A program made the position numbers and the translations under genes. Positions 36,867 through 46,805 of a stretch of DNA of 64,000 nt are shown in pieces. This stretch comes from Pseudomonadota bacterium (GTDB taxonomy: Bacteria > Pseudomonadota > Gammaproteobacteria > Burkholderiales > Rhodocyclaceae). The stretch is taken from assembly GCA_018241725.1 (NCBI GenBank), contig JAFEDI010000093.1, positions 62,001 to 126,000 of the forward strand. Direction: 5' to 3'. Below the pieces are notes generated by a model, which saw only the letters and a list, made by a program, of their open reading frames with translations, was not told the origin of the DNA and made no database searches. Within the stretch, counting starts at the first letter, position 1; every line of letters begins with the position of its first letter.

Positions 36867-38561
36867 ATGAAGTTGCAGCTCGAACGTCCGTTCGTCGAAG
36901 CCCTGGTGCAGGCCCACCCGCGCCTGTCCTGGCTGCTGGAGCAGATGCGCTTCGGCAACCGCGCCGAAGTGAGCTTCCTGCAGATGGAGCACGACGAACT
37001 GCATTTCCTCGAAGTCCTGTTCGAAGGCGCCGGCCCCGAGATGCGCGCCCGCGCCGCGCAGATCTCCACGCTGCGCAAGGCCCTGGCCGGCGACGGCATG
37101 CGCTTCGAATCGGAAGACCTGGAACTGCTGGTGCCGGCCATCGCCCGCTACCTGGCCGACGACGCCATCCGCGGCTGGCTGTTCAGCGCCGCCAGCGCCG
37201 GCAAGCCGACCGCCTGGGTGGTCACCCGCCTCGACTACACGCCGGCCTCCAACGAGGAAACCGGCAAGGTACTGATCGAGCTGAAAGCCAACACCCGCGG
37301 CAAGGTCGTCACCAGCAACATCCGCATCGTCGCCAGCGACATCGCCAACCGCACGGTCGGCGGCATCTTCGCCGCCAAGGGCTACCTCAAGGAAACGCCG
37401 GAGCTGATCGCTGCCTATGACGACATGGCCGAGCGTTACTTCGACTGGCGCGCCCGCTACGGCGAGCAGTTCTCCGGCCGCGGTACCGCCCTCTACGCCG
37501 AGAACCCCGCCGCCAGCCACCGGGACACCGACTGGTCGCGCAAGGACGTGGTGATCCTGTCCTCCAGCGGCGGCGAGGCGCGCCTGGTGAACGACGAAGG
37601 CATCCTGTCCGACCGGGTACTGACCCTCGACGCCCCCGGCGACATCCTCGGCCCCTACCTGCGCCGCGCCGCCAAGAGCCTGCGCTACAAGGCCGATGAC
37701 GTGGTGGAGGCGTCCCGCGATGCGATGCCCAAGGGCCTGTTCACCAGCCTGCCGGTGCACTTCTTCATCCTGATGTTCCACCTCGACCTGCACCACTATC
37801 TGTGGGTGCACGTCGGCGACATCCACCCCTACGAATACAAGCCGGCCCTCAAGCAGAAGCTGATCCTGCCCGCCGAGCAGACCGACCTGATCGACATCCT
37901 CACCGCCGAGATGGACCTCTTGATGGACGACATCGTGGCCGGCAAGTCCGGCGGCACCACGGTGCTGTGCGCCGGCCCACCGGGAGTCGGCAAGACCCTC
38001 ACCGCCGAGGTGTACTCCGAGATCATCCGGCGGCCGCTGTACCGGGTGCACTCTGGCCAGCTCGGCCTCAACGTAGCGGCCATGGAAACCACGCTGAAGG
38101 AGGTGCTGACCCGCGCCCAGCGTTGGGGCGCCGTGATGCTCATCGACGAGGCCGACGTGTACATCAAGCGGCGCGACGACAACATCACGATGAACGCGGT
38201 GGTCGGCGTGTTCCTGCGCGTGCTCGAATACTTCAACGGACTGCTGTTCCTCACCACCAACCGCATCGACGACATCGACGAAGCCATCGTGTCGCGCTGC
38301 ATCGCCCTCATCAAGTACGCCTCGCCGGATGCAGCGGCGCGCCAGCGCATCTGGCAGGTGATGGCCGAACAGTTCGGGCTGGTCCTCGACACTGCGCTGA
38401 TCGAACGCCTGGCGGCGCTGTTCCCCGACGCCAGCGGGCGCGACATCAAGGGCCTCGCCAAGCTGACCGCCAAGTACTGCAAGCAGAAGCAATGTCTGCC
38501 GGACCTGGCCGCCTTCACGCGCTGCGCCACCTTCCGCGGCCTGGAGGTGGCCCATGCCTGA
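36867..38561 (+). CDS. Uncharacterised AAA-family ATPase
   Basis: The 564-residue protein has a large N-terminal region without recognised domain (about 1-330) and an AAA core: Walker A GPPGVGKT (370-377), Walker B VMLIDEADV (Asp427, Glu428), sensor-1 LTTNRIDDID, arginine-finger region AIVSRCIALI and a C-terminal lid (SGRDIKGLAKLTAKYC). ATP hydrolysis is expected and hexamer formation is likely from family rules. A GGAGG site precedes ATG 36867. It overlaps the next small gene by eight bases, which points to a tightly coupled pair. The cellular role is unknown; the N-terminal domain should define the substrate. Confidence 0.85.
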   Translation: MKLQLERPFVEALVQAHPRLSWLLEQMRFGNRAEVSFLQMEHDELHFLEVLFEGAGPEMRARAAQISTLRKALAGDGMRFESEDLELLVPAIARYLADDAIRGWLFSAASAGKPTAWVVTRLDYTPASNEETGKVLIELKANTRGKVVTSNIRIVASDIANRTVGGIFAAKGYLKETPELIAAYDDMAERYFDWRARYGEQFSGRGTALYAENPAASHRDTDWSRKDVVILSSSGGEARLVNDEGILSDRVLTLDAPGDILGPYLRRAAKSLRYKADDVVEASRDAMPKGLFTSLPVHFFILMFHLDLHHYLWVHVGDIHPYEYKPALKQKLILPAEQTDLIDILTAEMDLLMDDIVAGKSGGTTVLCAGPPGVGKTLTAEVYSEIIRRPLYRVHSGQLGLNVAAMETTLKEVLTRAQRWGAVMLIDEADVYIKRRDDNITMNAVVGVFLRVLEYFNGLLFLTTNRIDDIDEAIVSRCIALIKYASPDAAARQRIWQVMAEQFGLVLDTALIERLAALFPDASGRDIKGLAKLTAKYCKQKQCLPDLAAFTRCATFRGLEVAHA

Positions 38562-38928
38562 GCACCCCGCAGCGGCCTGGGCCCGGCAGGCCACGCTGAC
38601 GCCCACCGACATCGACTGCACGACGACGGTGATGCTCAAGATCCTCGACGGCAAGTGCAAGATGAACCCGCAGGAGAAGGAGATAATCGCCGTCATCTAC
38701 GACGTTGTGAAGGACCGCCCCGGCCACATTCTCGACGACACCGACCACCGCCTCATCGCCCGTGCCCGCCAGGGCATGGACGACGAACTGGTGGAGCGCA
38801 TCTACGAGCAGCGCCTGATTGCGGAAACGATGATCTCGCGCCCGGTCATGAAAGCCTACAAGGCCATGCTGCGGGCCAGCGGTGTGCTCGCCACCGCCCA
38901 ATCGGAGCAATCCGCCGAAGATATTTAA
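38554..38928 (+). CDS. Small hypothetical protein coupled to the AAA ATPase
   Basis: I do not recognise this 124-residue protein. It is mostly helical, with Cys22 and Cys35 (DIDCTTTVMLKILDGKC), and no signal or TM segment. Its start overlaps the end of the AAA ATPase gene by eight bases, so it is translationally coupled and probably a partner or adaptor (inference). The next gene, a CZB protein, begins 81 bases later. Confidence 0.72.
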   Translation: MPEHPAAAWARQATLTPTDIDCTTTVMLKILDGKCKMNPQEKEIIAVIYDVVKDRPGHILDDTDHRLIARARQGMDDELVERIYEQRLIAETMISRPVMKAYKAMLRASGVLATAQSEQSAEDI

Positions 38929-39009
38929 ATCAGATATCGACTAAGCTCTCGGCCACCCGACATGCCCTTTCCGGGCACCCGGAGCACGAGAGACACGCGA
39001 GGTCGATGG

Positions 39010-39495
39010 ATGAATTGGAAGAAATGGTTCCGCCGCGAGGGCGCCGAAGACGCAGCCGACAGCGAAGAACGGGAAGAGGAGCCGCTGACGATCCTGCCCG
39101 AGACGCCCACCACACGGGTCATCGACCTGGACGCCATCGACGCCATCGAGGCCCACATGCGCTGGAAGGCCCGCCTCGAAGCCCGCCTGTTCAGCCCCGG
39201 CAAGGGCCCCATCGCTGCCGACCAGGTCTTCCTCGACAAACGCAGCACCCTCGGCCGCTGGCTCTATGGCCGCGGCCACGAACGCTTCGGCACCCTCGAC
39301 ACCTTCAGCGAGCTGCGCCGCCACCACGCCGAGTTCCACCGCTACGCCGGCCAGGCCGTGCTGGCCTTCAACGCCGGCCAGCGGGACGAAGCCATCCGTC
39401 TGGTCACTGGCGGCAACTACGCCCGCGCCTCCCAACGCCTGCGCCAGACCATCACCCGGCTGTTCGAAGAGGCCGCAGGCCAGGACCACAGGTAG
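39010..39495 (+). CDS. Stand-alone CZB-like (chemoreceptor zinc-binding) protein
   Basis: The 161-residue soluble protein resembles the CZB domain: IEAHMRWKARLEARLF with the first His, RSTLGRWLYG in place of the usual RCALGKWLYG, and ELRRHHAEFHRYA with the last His residues. The Cys ligand of the canonical His3-Cys zinc site is Ser here. CZB domains sense zinc or oxidants (HOCl) in receptors and diguanylate cyclases through that Cys, so this protein may bind metal weakly or act differently. ATG 39010 is favoured by a GAGG site and by the MNWKKWF start; an overlapping ATG at 39006 is in another frame. Confidence 0.8.
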   Translation: MNWKKWFRREGAEDAADSEEREEEPLTILPETPTTRVIDLDAIDAIEAHMRWKARLEARLFSPGKGPIAADQVFLDKRSTLGRWLYGRGHERFGTLDTFSELRRHHAEFHRYAGQAVLAFNAGQRDEAIRLVTGGNYARASQRLRQTITRLFEEAAGQDHR

Positions 39496-39614
39496 TCGAG
39501 CAGCAGCGAAGGCGGGCGCGGATTCAATCCACCCGCCCCTGCCCCCCCCGTCTCCGAACAAGCCATTCCCTTGCCCGGCGGCGGTGGCTGCGACAAGGAA
39601 GGGTAGCGACAGCC

Positions 39615-40091
39615 TCAGTGCATGTGTTTGTGGTCGTGCTCCATCGGCGCTGCGGCCGTCAGGGCACGTACCGCGGCCTTTACCTCGACAGTCTCGACCT
39701 TCTTGTCCTTGCCTTCCACCTTCAGAGTGATCGGCACCACCTCGCCCGCCGCCAGGGGTTTCTTCAGGTCGATCAGCATCACGTGGTAGCTGCCCGGCTT
39801 CAGCTCGACCGGCTTGCCAGGTTGCACGTCCAGGCGTGGCACGGCGCGCATCTTCATCACGCCGCCGTCCATTGCCATCTCGTGGATCTCGACGACGCCG
39901 GCCGCCGGGCTAGCCGCACCGACGACGGTGACGCCGCCCTGACTGCTGAGCTGCATGAAGGCACCGGTGACCTTCTGGGCCGGCACGGTGCCGCGCACCC
40001 ATGGGTCCTTGACGTCCAGGTCCGCGGCAGCGGCACCGCCGATGAACAGGCCGGCCAGCGCCAGCCCTGTGAGCTTGTGGATGATGTGCAC
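39615..40091 (-). CDS. PCu(A)C-type periplasmic copper chaperone
   Basis: The 158-residue protein has a signal peptide (HKLTGLALAGLFIGGAAAA) and the PCu(A)C/DUF461 fold with the copper motif His-x-Met...His-x-Met: EIHEMAMDGGVMKMR and GSYHVML. It delivers Cu(I) to the CuA site of cytochrome oxidase or stores periplasmic copper. The C-terminal MEHDHKHMH tail adds more His/Met ligands. It is monocistronic; no Sco or oxidase gene is nearby. Confidence 0.92.
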   Translation of the reverse strand: MHIIHKLTGLALAGLFIGGAAAADLDVKDPWVRGTVPAQKVTGAFMQLSSQGGVTVVGAASPAAGVVEIHEMAMDGGVMKMRAVPRLDVQPGKPVELKPGSYHVMLIDLKKPLAAGEVVPITLKVEGKDKKVETVEVKAAVRALTAAAPMEHDHKHMH

Positions 40092-40215
40092 GAGATACCT
40101 CCTTGATTGGAACCGGGACGCAGCTTAGCGCGCCCGGAGGCTGGTGCGGAAATGGACGTGGGCCGGCGCGACCATTTGTCGCAGCCCGCAATTGTGTCGT
40201 ATCGCGGCGACGGGC

Positions 40216-40935
<720 letters not shown>

Positions 40936-40951
40936 AGCCCGAAAGCTTGGC

Positions 40952-43042
40952 TCATGCGGCCAGCGGACGCAAGGCCGCCAACAGCTTGTCGCGGGAGAAG
41001 GGCTTGGCGAGCAGCGGCAGATCGGGGTCGGCCTCGACGCTGGCCTGGGCTTCGGCGAAGCCACTCATCAGCACGATCGGCAGCTCCGGGCGGAAGCGCC
41101 GCACGAAGCGCGCCAAGGCCCGGCCGTCCATCGTGCCGGGCATCACCACGTCGGAGATCACCAGCGCGATGGCCGGGATGTTCTCCACCATGTCGGCCGC
41201 TTCGGCGCCGTTCTCGGCCTCAACCACCGCACAGCCCAGCTCGGCCAGCTGCATGCGCACCACCGTGCGCACATCCACGTCGTCCTCGGCGAGCAGCACC
41301 AGCTTGCCGGCCAGATCGGCGGCATTCACGTCGGCGCCGGCCGGCAGCACGTCGGGCTGCTCGTCTTCGGCGATGCTGGGCAGCAGCAAGGCCACCGTGG
41401 TGCCGCGGGCCTGACGGCTGCGGATGCGCACGCCGCCGCCCGACTGTTTGACGAAGCCGTATACCATCGACATGCCAAGGCCGCTGCCCATGCCGAACTG
41501 CTTGGTGGTGAAGAAGGGCTCGAAGACCCGCGCCAGCGTGCTGCCGTCCATGCCCATGCCGTTGTCACTGGCGGCGATCTGCACGTAGTCGCCGGGCGGC
41601 ACTTCCAGGTCGGCGGCGGCATGCACGCTGAGCTGTTCCAGCGACGACTCGATGCGCAGCTCGCCGCCGTTGGGCATCGCGTCGCGGGCATTGAGCGCCA
41701 GATTGAGCAGCGCGTTCTCGAGTTGGTGGGCATCAACCATCGCCACCAGACAGGGCTCGCGGCTGGCCGTGCTGACCGCAATGGTGGACGGCAGGCTGCG
41801 GCGGATCAGCTTGGACATGCCGAGAATCAGCTCGTTGACCTCCACCGGCCGCGGCTCCAGCGGCTGGCGGCGGGCGAAGCCGAGCAGCCGGCGGATCAGC
41901 TCGGCACCGCGATTGGCGGCCTGCATGGCCGGCTCGACGAAGTTCTCGGTGAGCGGGTCGTTGGGGTGGTTTTCCTTCAGCGCCACCAGGTTGCCGATCA
42001 CCACCGTCAGCATGTTGTTGAAATCGTGGGCGAGGCCGCCGGTGAGCTGGCCGATGGCCTCCATCTTCTGGGCCTGGGCCAGCGCCGCCTCGGTGCGGCG
42101 CTGCTCGGTGACGTCCACCGAGTGCACGTAGCAGCCCTGCACCTCGCCGTCCGGCCCGATGTCCGGCACCAGCGTGCTGCTGGCGCGGGCCGGCATGCCG
42201 TCGCGGCCGGTGAGGGTGTATTCGTAGGAGACCTGCTCGCCGGCCAGCGCGCGGGCCAGGTAGCCGGCGACCATGTCATACACCTCCTGCCCGGTGACGT
42301 CGCGGATCTGCTTACCTTCCACCTCCCGCGCCGACCAGCCGAACCACTCCGCGTAGCCCTTGTTGGCGTAGCGGTAGATGCCGCTGCGGTCGAAATAGGC
42401 GATGGCGGCCGGGATCGCGTCGGTGATCTCGCGCAGGCGCTGCTCGCTGCGCTGCAGGGCCTGGGTGATCGCTTTGTTGGACTGGATCGCCGCGGTCAGC
42501 TCGACGTTGGCGCGGGTCAGCTCCTCGGTGCGGGCATGGATGTGTGCCTCCAGCTCGGCCTGATGATCGGCGATCTGCTGCTGGGAGCGACGCTGCTCGG
42601 TGACGTCGGTATACACCGTGATGAAGCCCTGGTGCGGCAGCGGAAAGCCGCGGATCGACAACACCTGGCCGTTGGGCCGCACACGCTCGGTGACGTGGGG
42701 CAGGAAACTGCGCGCCCGCGCCACCCGCTCGGCGACCTGTTGGTCCGGATCGCCGGGCCCGTAGTCGCCGCGCTCGGCGTTGTAGCGGATGAAGACCTCG
42801 AAGGACACACCGGGGCTGGCCAGCCCCGGCGGGAAGTCGAGCAGGCGCAGGAAGGCGCCGTTCCACGCCACCATGCGCAGTTCTTCGTCGAAGACGGTGA
42901 CGCCCTGGTCGAGCAGGTCGAGCCCGGCGCCGAGCATTTCCCGGTAGCGCCGGTCGGAGGACGGCTGCGCACCGTCCGCGGGGTCTTCACCGCTGGGTGT
43001 GCGTTCCTCGACGGGGTTTGCGGGCCTGTCCTGCTGCTTCAT
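40952..43042 (-). CDS. Soluble hybrid histidine kinase (PAS-PAS-HisKA-HATPase-REC)
   Basis: The 696-residue protein has no TM segment. Domain order: a PAS-like domain (about 35-150, DLLDQGVTVFDEELRMVAWN), a coiled coil, a second PAS (about 205-320, DAIPAAIAYFDRSGIYRYANK), HisKA with LAHDFNNMLTVVIGN, HATPase_c (NLALNARDAMPNGG, GSGLGMSMVYGF) and a C-terminal receiver (VISDVVMPGTMDG). The HDFNN form is that of cytoplasmic hybrid kinases. It is expressed with the OmpR-type gene downstream and is divergent from the acyl-CoA ligase, with 235 bases between them. Confidence 0.94.
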   Translation of the reverse strand: MKQQDRPANPVEERTPSGEDPADGAQPSSDRRYREMLGAGLDLLDQGVTVFDEELRMVAWNGAFLRLLDFPPGLASPGVSFEVFIRYNAERGDYGPGDPDQQVAERVARARSFLPHVTERVRPNGQVLSIRGFPLPHQGFITVYTDVTEQRRSQQQIADHQAELEAHIHARTEELTRANVELTAAIQSNKAITQALQRSEQRLREITDAIPAAIAYFDRSGIYRYANKGYAEWFGWSAREVEGKQIRDVTGQEVYDMVAGYLARALAGEQVSYEYTLTGRDGMPARASSTLVPDIGPDGEVQGCYVHSVDVTEQRRTEAALAQAQKMEAIGQLTGGLAHDFNNMLTVVIGNLVALKENHPNDPLTENFVEPAMQAANRGAELIRRLLGFARRQPLEPRPVEVNELILGMSKLIRRSLPSTIAVSTASREPCLVAMVDAHQLENALLNLALNARDAMPNGGELRIESSLEQLSVHAAADLEVPPGDYVQIAASDNGMGMDGSTLARVFEPFFTTKQFGMGSGLGMSMVYGFVKQSGGGVRIRSRQARGTTVALLLPSIAEDEQPDVLPAGADVNAADLAGKLVLLAEDDVDVRTVVRMQLAELGCAVVEAENGAEAADMVENIPAIALVISDVVMPGTMDGRALARFVRRFRPELPIVLMSGFAEAQASVEADPDLPLLAKPFSRDKLLAALRPLAA

Positions 43043-43150
43043 CGCTGTCCTGTTTCCGTGCGGCCTGAATGGCTGACTGATCCGATTTTAGCCAGCGTCC
43101 CGGGCGACGGAGACGGCCGACAAAATTGAGTACATTTTCACGAAACTTCC

Positions 43151-43162
43151 GACAAGGTTGTC
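43151..43162. promoter_or_regulatory. Small inverted repeat in the divergent kinase/ligase promoter region
   Basis: The sequence GACAAGGTTGTC has arms GACAA and TTGTC around GG. It lies in the 235-base gap between the hybrid kinase and acyl-CoA ligase genes. It could be an operator for a fatty-acid or two-component regulator; the arms are short and chance is possible. Confidence 0.25.
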
Positions 43163-43277
43163 TGCGAACCTTCTCTTCGATCTTCGGGATTCCGCCCACA
43201 AAGCCACCCCGGAGAACGGGCCCCAGAGCCACCGCCTCATCAAGTCGTGGCGCCAAAAATCAAGAGGAGAAAAACAA

Positions 43278-44918
43278 GTGTCGAACAATCCCTACGAGCA
43301 AGGGCTGGACAAATGCGCGGCCAACCATGTGCCGCTGTCGCCCTTGTCCTTTCTCGAGCGTAGCGCCCAGGTCTATCCCAACCGTCTGTCGGTGATCCAC
43401 GGCGCCCGCCGCTTCACCTGGAGCGAGACCTACGCCCGCTGCCGCCGCCTGGCCAGCACCCTCGCCAAGCGCGGCATCGGCCGTGGCGACACGGTGGCGG
43501 TGATGCTGCCCAACATCCCGGCGATGGTCGAGGCCCATTTCGGCGTGCCGATGGTCGGCGCCGTGCTGAACACCCTCAACACCCGCCTCGACCCGGAAGC
43601 CATCGCCTTCATGCTGGCCCACGGCGAAGCCAAGGTGCTGATCACCGACCCCGAGTTCGCCGCCATCATCGCCCCGGCCCTCGAACTGCTGGAAGGCCCC
43701 AAGCCGCTGGTCATCGATGCCCTCGACCCGGAATACCCGGGCGACACGCGCCTCGGCGAGATCGAGTACGAGGACTTCCTCGCCGACGCCGACCCGGAGT
43801 TCAAGTGGTCCCTGCCGCCCGACGAATGGGACGCCATCGCCCTCAACTACACCTCCGGCACCACCGGCAACCCGAAGGGCGTGGTCTTCCACCACCGCGG
43901 CGCCTACCTCAACTCCGCCTCCAACATCATCAGCTGGGGCATGCCGCAGCACGCCGTCTATCTGTGGACGCTGCCGCTGTTCCACTGCAACGGCTGGTGC
44001 TTTGCCTGGACCCTGGCCGCCAACGCCGGCGTCAACGTGTGCCTGCGCAAGGTAGACGTTCCGCTGATCTATGAGCTGATCCGCACCCACAAGGTGACCC
44101 ACTTCTGCGGCGCACCGATCGTGCACGGCATGCTGATCAACGCGCCGGAAGGCCTGCGCGCCGGCATCGAGCACAAGGTATCGGCGCTGATCGCCGGCGC
44201 CGCGCCCCCCGCCGCGATCATCGAAGGCATGGAGCGCATCGGCTTCGACATCACCCACGTATATGGCCTGACCGAGACCTACGGCCCGGCCGCGGTGTGC
44301 GCCAAGCACCCGGAATGGGACGAGCTGCCGATCGCCCAGCGCGCCGAGCGCAACGGCCGCCAGGGCGTGCGCTACCACATGCAGGAAGGCATCACCGTCC
44401 TCGACCCGCAGACCATGGAGCCGGTCCCCGCCGATGGCGAGACCATGGGCGAAATCATGTTCCGCGGCAACCTGGTCATGAAGGGTTACCTGAAGAACGA
44501 GAAGGCCACCGCGGAAGCCTTCTCCGGCGGCTGGTTCCACACCGGCGACCTGGCCGTGCTGCACCCGGACGGCTACGTGAAGATCAAGGACCGTTCCAAG
44601 GACGTGATCATCTCCGGCGGCGAGAACATCTCCTCGCTGGAAGTGGAAGAAGTGCTGTACCGCCACCCGGCAGTGCTGACCGCCGCAGTGGTCGCCAAGC
44701 CCGACGAGAAGTGGGGCGAAGTGCCGGCCGCCTACATCGAGGTGAAGGAAGACGCCAAGGTCACCGTGGAAGACATCGTCGCCCACTGCCGCGAGCATCT
44801 GGCCCGCTACAAGGTGCCCAAGTTCGTGGAGTTCTGCGTATTGCCCAAGACCTCCACCGGCAAGATCCAGAAGTTCGTACTGCGCCAGCAGGCCAAGTCG
44901 GCCTCGGCGATCGAATAA
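43278..44918 (+). CDS. Acyl-CoA synthetase (AMP-forming)
   Basis: The 546-residue ligase has the AMP-binding signatures: P-loop-like [14 protein letters not shown], the YGLTETYGP motif, [11 protein letters not shown] and [16 protein letters not shown], and the catalytic Lys in the C-terminal [11 protein letters not shown]. It activates a fatty or other organic acid to its CoA ester with ATP. It is close to the FadD3/medium-chain type (inference). GTG 43278 has an AGGAG site at the right distance. It is followed by etfB within 23 bases, so the operon runs from ligase to ETF and acyl-CoA dehydrogenase, a beta-oxidation unit. Confidence 0.95.
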   Translation: MSNNPYEQGLDKCAANHVPLSPLSFLERSAQVYPNRLSVIHGARRFTWSETYARCRRLASTLAKRGIGRGDTVAVMLPNIPAMVEAHFGVPMVGAVLNTLNTRLDPEAIAFMLAHGEAKVLITDPEFAAIIAPALELLEGPKPLVIDALDPEYPGDTRLGEIEYEDFLADADPEFKWSLPPDEWDAIALNYTSGTTGNPKGVVFHHRGAYLNSASNIISWGMPQHAVYLWTLPLFHCNGWCFAWTLAANAGVNVCLRKVDVPLIYELIRTHKVTHFCGAPIVHGMLINAPEGLRAGIEHKVSALIAGAAPPAAIIEGMERIGFDITHVYGLTETYGPAAVCAKHPEWDELPIAQRAERNGRQGVRYHMQEGITVLDPQTMEPVPADGETMGEIMFRGNLVMKGYLKNEKATAEAFSGGWFHTGDLAVLHPDGYVKIKDRSKDVIISGGENISSLEVEEVLYRHPAVLTAAVVAKPDEKWGEVPAAYIEVKEDAKVTVEDIVAHCREHLARYKVPKFVEFCVLPKTSTGKIQKFVLRQQAKSASAIE

Positions 44919-44940
44919 ACACAACCGGAGACAAGAACCC

Positions 44941-45690
44941 ATGAAGATCCTCGTGCCCGTCAAGCGCGTCGTCGATTACAACGTCAAGATCCGCGTCAAG
45001 GCCGACCAGTCCGGCGTCGAGCTGGCCAACGTCAAGATGGCCATGAACCCCTTCGATGAAATCGCCATCGAAGAAGCCGTGCGCCTCAAGGAAGCCAACA
45101 AAGCCACCGAAGTGGTCGCCGTGTCCGCCGGCGTCGCCCAGTGCCAGGAAACCCTGCGCACCGCAATGGCCATCGGCGCCGACCGCGGCATCCTGGTCGA
45201 ATCCGATGCCGACCTGCAGCCGCTGGCAGTCGCCAAGCTGCTCAAGGCGCTGGTGGACAAGGAGCAGCCGCGCCTGGTGATCCTCGGCAAGCAGGCCATC
45301 GACGACGACTCCAACCAGACCGGCCAGATGCTCGCCGCGCTGCTCGGCTGGCCCCAGGCCACCTTCGCCTCCAAGGTCGAGATCGGCCCGGAGAGCGTCA
45401 GCGTCACCCGCGAAATCGACGGCGGCCTGGAGACCCTGTCCCTGCCGCTGCCGGCGGTGATCACCACCGACCTGCGCCTCAACGAGCCGCGCTACGCCAC
45501 GCTGCCGAACATCATGAAGGCCAAGAAGAAGCCGCTCGACACCGTCAAGCCGGCCGATCTGGGCGTAGATGTGGCCCCGCGCCTGAGCACGCTGAAGGTC
45601 GTCGAGCCCGCCGCCCGCAGTGCCGGCGTCAAGGTGGCCGACGTGGCCCAACTGGTCGAGAAGCTCAAGAACGAAGCGAAGGTGATCTGA
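44941..45690 (+). CDS. etfB: Electron transfer flavoprotein subunit beta
   Basis: The 249-residue protein matches EtfB, which binds AMP and forms a heterodimer with Etf[20 protein letters not shown] at the start, the signature [23 protein letters not shown] split around residue 60, and [16 protein letters not shown]. It carries electrons from acyl-CoA dehydrogenases to ETF:quinone oxidoreductase, encoded downstream. A hairpin lies between etfB and etfA. Confidence 0.97.
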   Translation: MKILVPVKRVVDYNVKIRVKADQSGVELANVKMAMNPFDEIAIEEAVRLKEANKATEVVAVSAGVAQCQETLRTAMAIGADRGILVESDADLQPLAVAKLLKALVDKEQPRLVILGKQAIDDDSNQTGQMLAALLGWPQATFASKVEIGPESVSVTREIDGGLETLSLPLPAVITTDLRLNEPRYATLPNIMKAKKKPLDTVKPADLGVDVAPRLSTLKVVEPAARSAGVKVADVAQLVEKLKNEAKVI

Positions 45691-45696
45691 TCCGCC

Positions 45697-45719
45697 GAGG
45701 GCGAAGCTCATTCGCCCTC
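45697..45719 (+). other. Intercistronic hairpin between etfB and etfA
   Basis: A perfect 9-bp stem (GAGGGCGAA / TTCGCCCTC) with a 5-base loop follows seven bases after the etfB stop. It has no U-tract, so it is probably a stability or attenuation element rather than a terminator. Confidence 0.5.
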
Positions 45720-45790
45720 TCAGCGTCGATCTCCGCCACGGGCGCATGCGCGCCCCACACAGGAACAGAGAAAGCGAGTCAGGAGACAAA

Positions 45791-46726
45791 ATGCCCATTC
45801 TCGTCATTGCCGAACACGACAACGCCGGCCTGAAGGCCGCTACCCTCAACACCGTCAGCGCCGCTGCCAAGCTCGGTAGCGACATCGAAGTGCTGGTTGC
45901 CGGCGCCGCCTGCGGCGCAGCGGCCGAAGCCGCCGCCAAGCTGACTGGCGTCGCCAAGGTCAAGGTCGCCGACGGCGCCGCCTATGCCGAACAAAGCGCC
46001 GAGAACCTCGCCGCACTGCTGGTGGACGTGGTCAAGGCCGGCGGCTACAGCCACGTGCTGGCCCCCGCCACCACCTTCGGCAAGAACGTGCTGCCGCGCG
46101 TCGCCGCGCTGCTCGACGTAGCCCAGATTTCCGACATCGTCGCCGTCGAGTCCGCCGACACCTTCGTGCGCCCGATCTACGCCGGCAACGCACTGGCCAC
46201 CGTGAAGTCCGCCGATGCGGTCAAGGTCATCACCGTGCGCACCACCGCCTTCGATGCCGCCGCAACGAACGGCTCCGCCGCGGTTGAAAGCATCGCCGCC
46301 GGCGCCGACCTGGGCCTGTCCAAGCTGGTCGGCCGCGAGCTGACCGTGTCCGCCCGCCCGGAACTGGGCGCCGCCAAGATCATCGTTTCCGGCGGCCGTG
46401 GCCTCGGCAGCGGCGACAACTACCGTGCCGTGCTGGAGCCCCTGGCCGACAAGCTCGGTGCCGCTCTCGGAGCCTCCCGCGCCGCTGTCGATGCCGGCTT
46501 CGTGCCCAATGACTACCAGGTCGGCCAAACCGGCAAGATCGTCGCCCCGCAGCTCTACCTGGCCGTCGGTATCTCCGGCGCCATCCAGCATCTGGCCGGC
46601 ATGAAGGATTCCAAGGTGATCGTGGCGATCAACAAGGATCCGGAAGCCCCGATATTCCAGGTGGCCGACTACGGCCTCGTCGCCGACCTCTTCGAGGCCG
46701 TGCCGCAGCTGGCGTCCGCACTCTAA
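45791..46726 (+). CDS. etfA: Electron transfer flavoprotein subunit alpha
   Basis: The 311-residue protein matches EtfA: an N-terminal domain and a C-terminal FAD-binding domain with [58 protein letters not shown] and [18 protein letters not shown]. Together with EtfB it takes electrons from acyl-CoA dehydrogenase. ATG 45791 has an AGGAGA site. The gene lies 100 bases after etfB and 79 before the acyl-CoA dehydrogenase gene. Confidence 0.97.
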   Translation: MPILVIAEHDNAGLKAATLNTVSAAAKLGSDIEVLVAGAACGAAAEAAAKLTGVAKVKVADGAAYAEQSAENLAALLVDVVKAGGYSHVLAPATTFGKNVLPRVAALLDVAQISDIVAVESADTFVRPIYAGNALATVKSADAVKVITVRTTAFDAAATNGSAAVESIAAGADLGLSKLVGRELTVSARPELGAAKIIVSGGRGLGSGDNYRAVLEPLADKLGAALGASRAAVDAGFVPNDYQVGQTGKIVAPQLYLAVGISGAIQHLAGMKDSKVIVAINKDPEAPIFQVADYGLVADLFEAVPQLASAL

Positions 46727-46805
46727 GCACGCCCTTGCCGTGGGCCGCGCGTGAAGCCGCCGCCCACGGCGACAAACCCATCTACCGAATTCGCAAGGAA
46801 ACACC

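Noticed and set aside
43043..43277. CCGACAAA motifs at 3111, 43118 and 53345 as one shared regulon site
   Set aside because: Flanking bases differ and spacing of any second half-site is not shared; chance cannot be excluded by eye.
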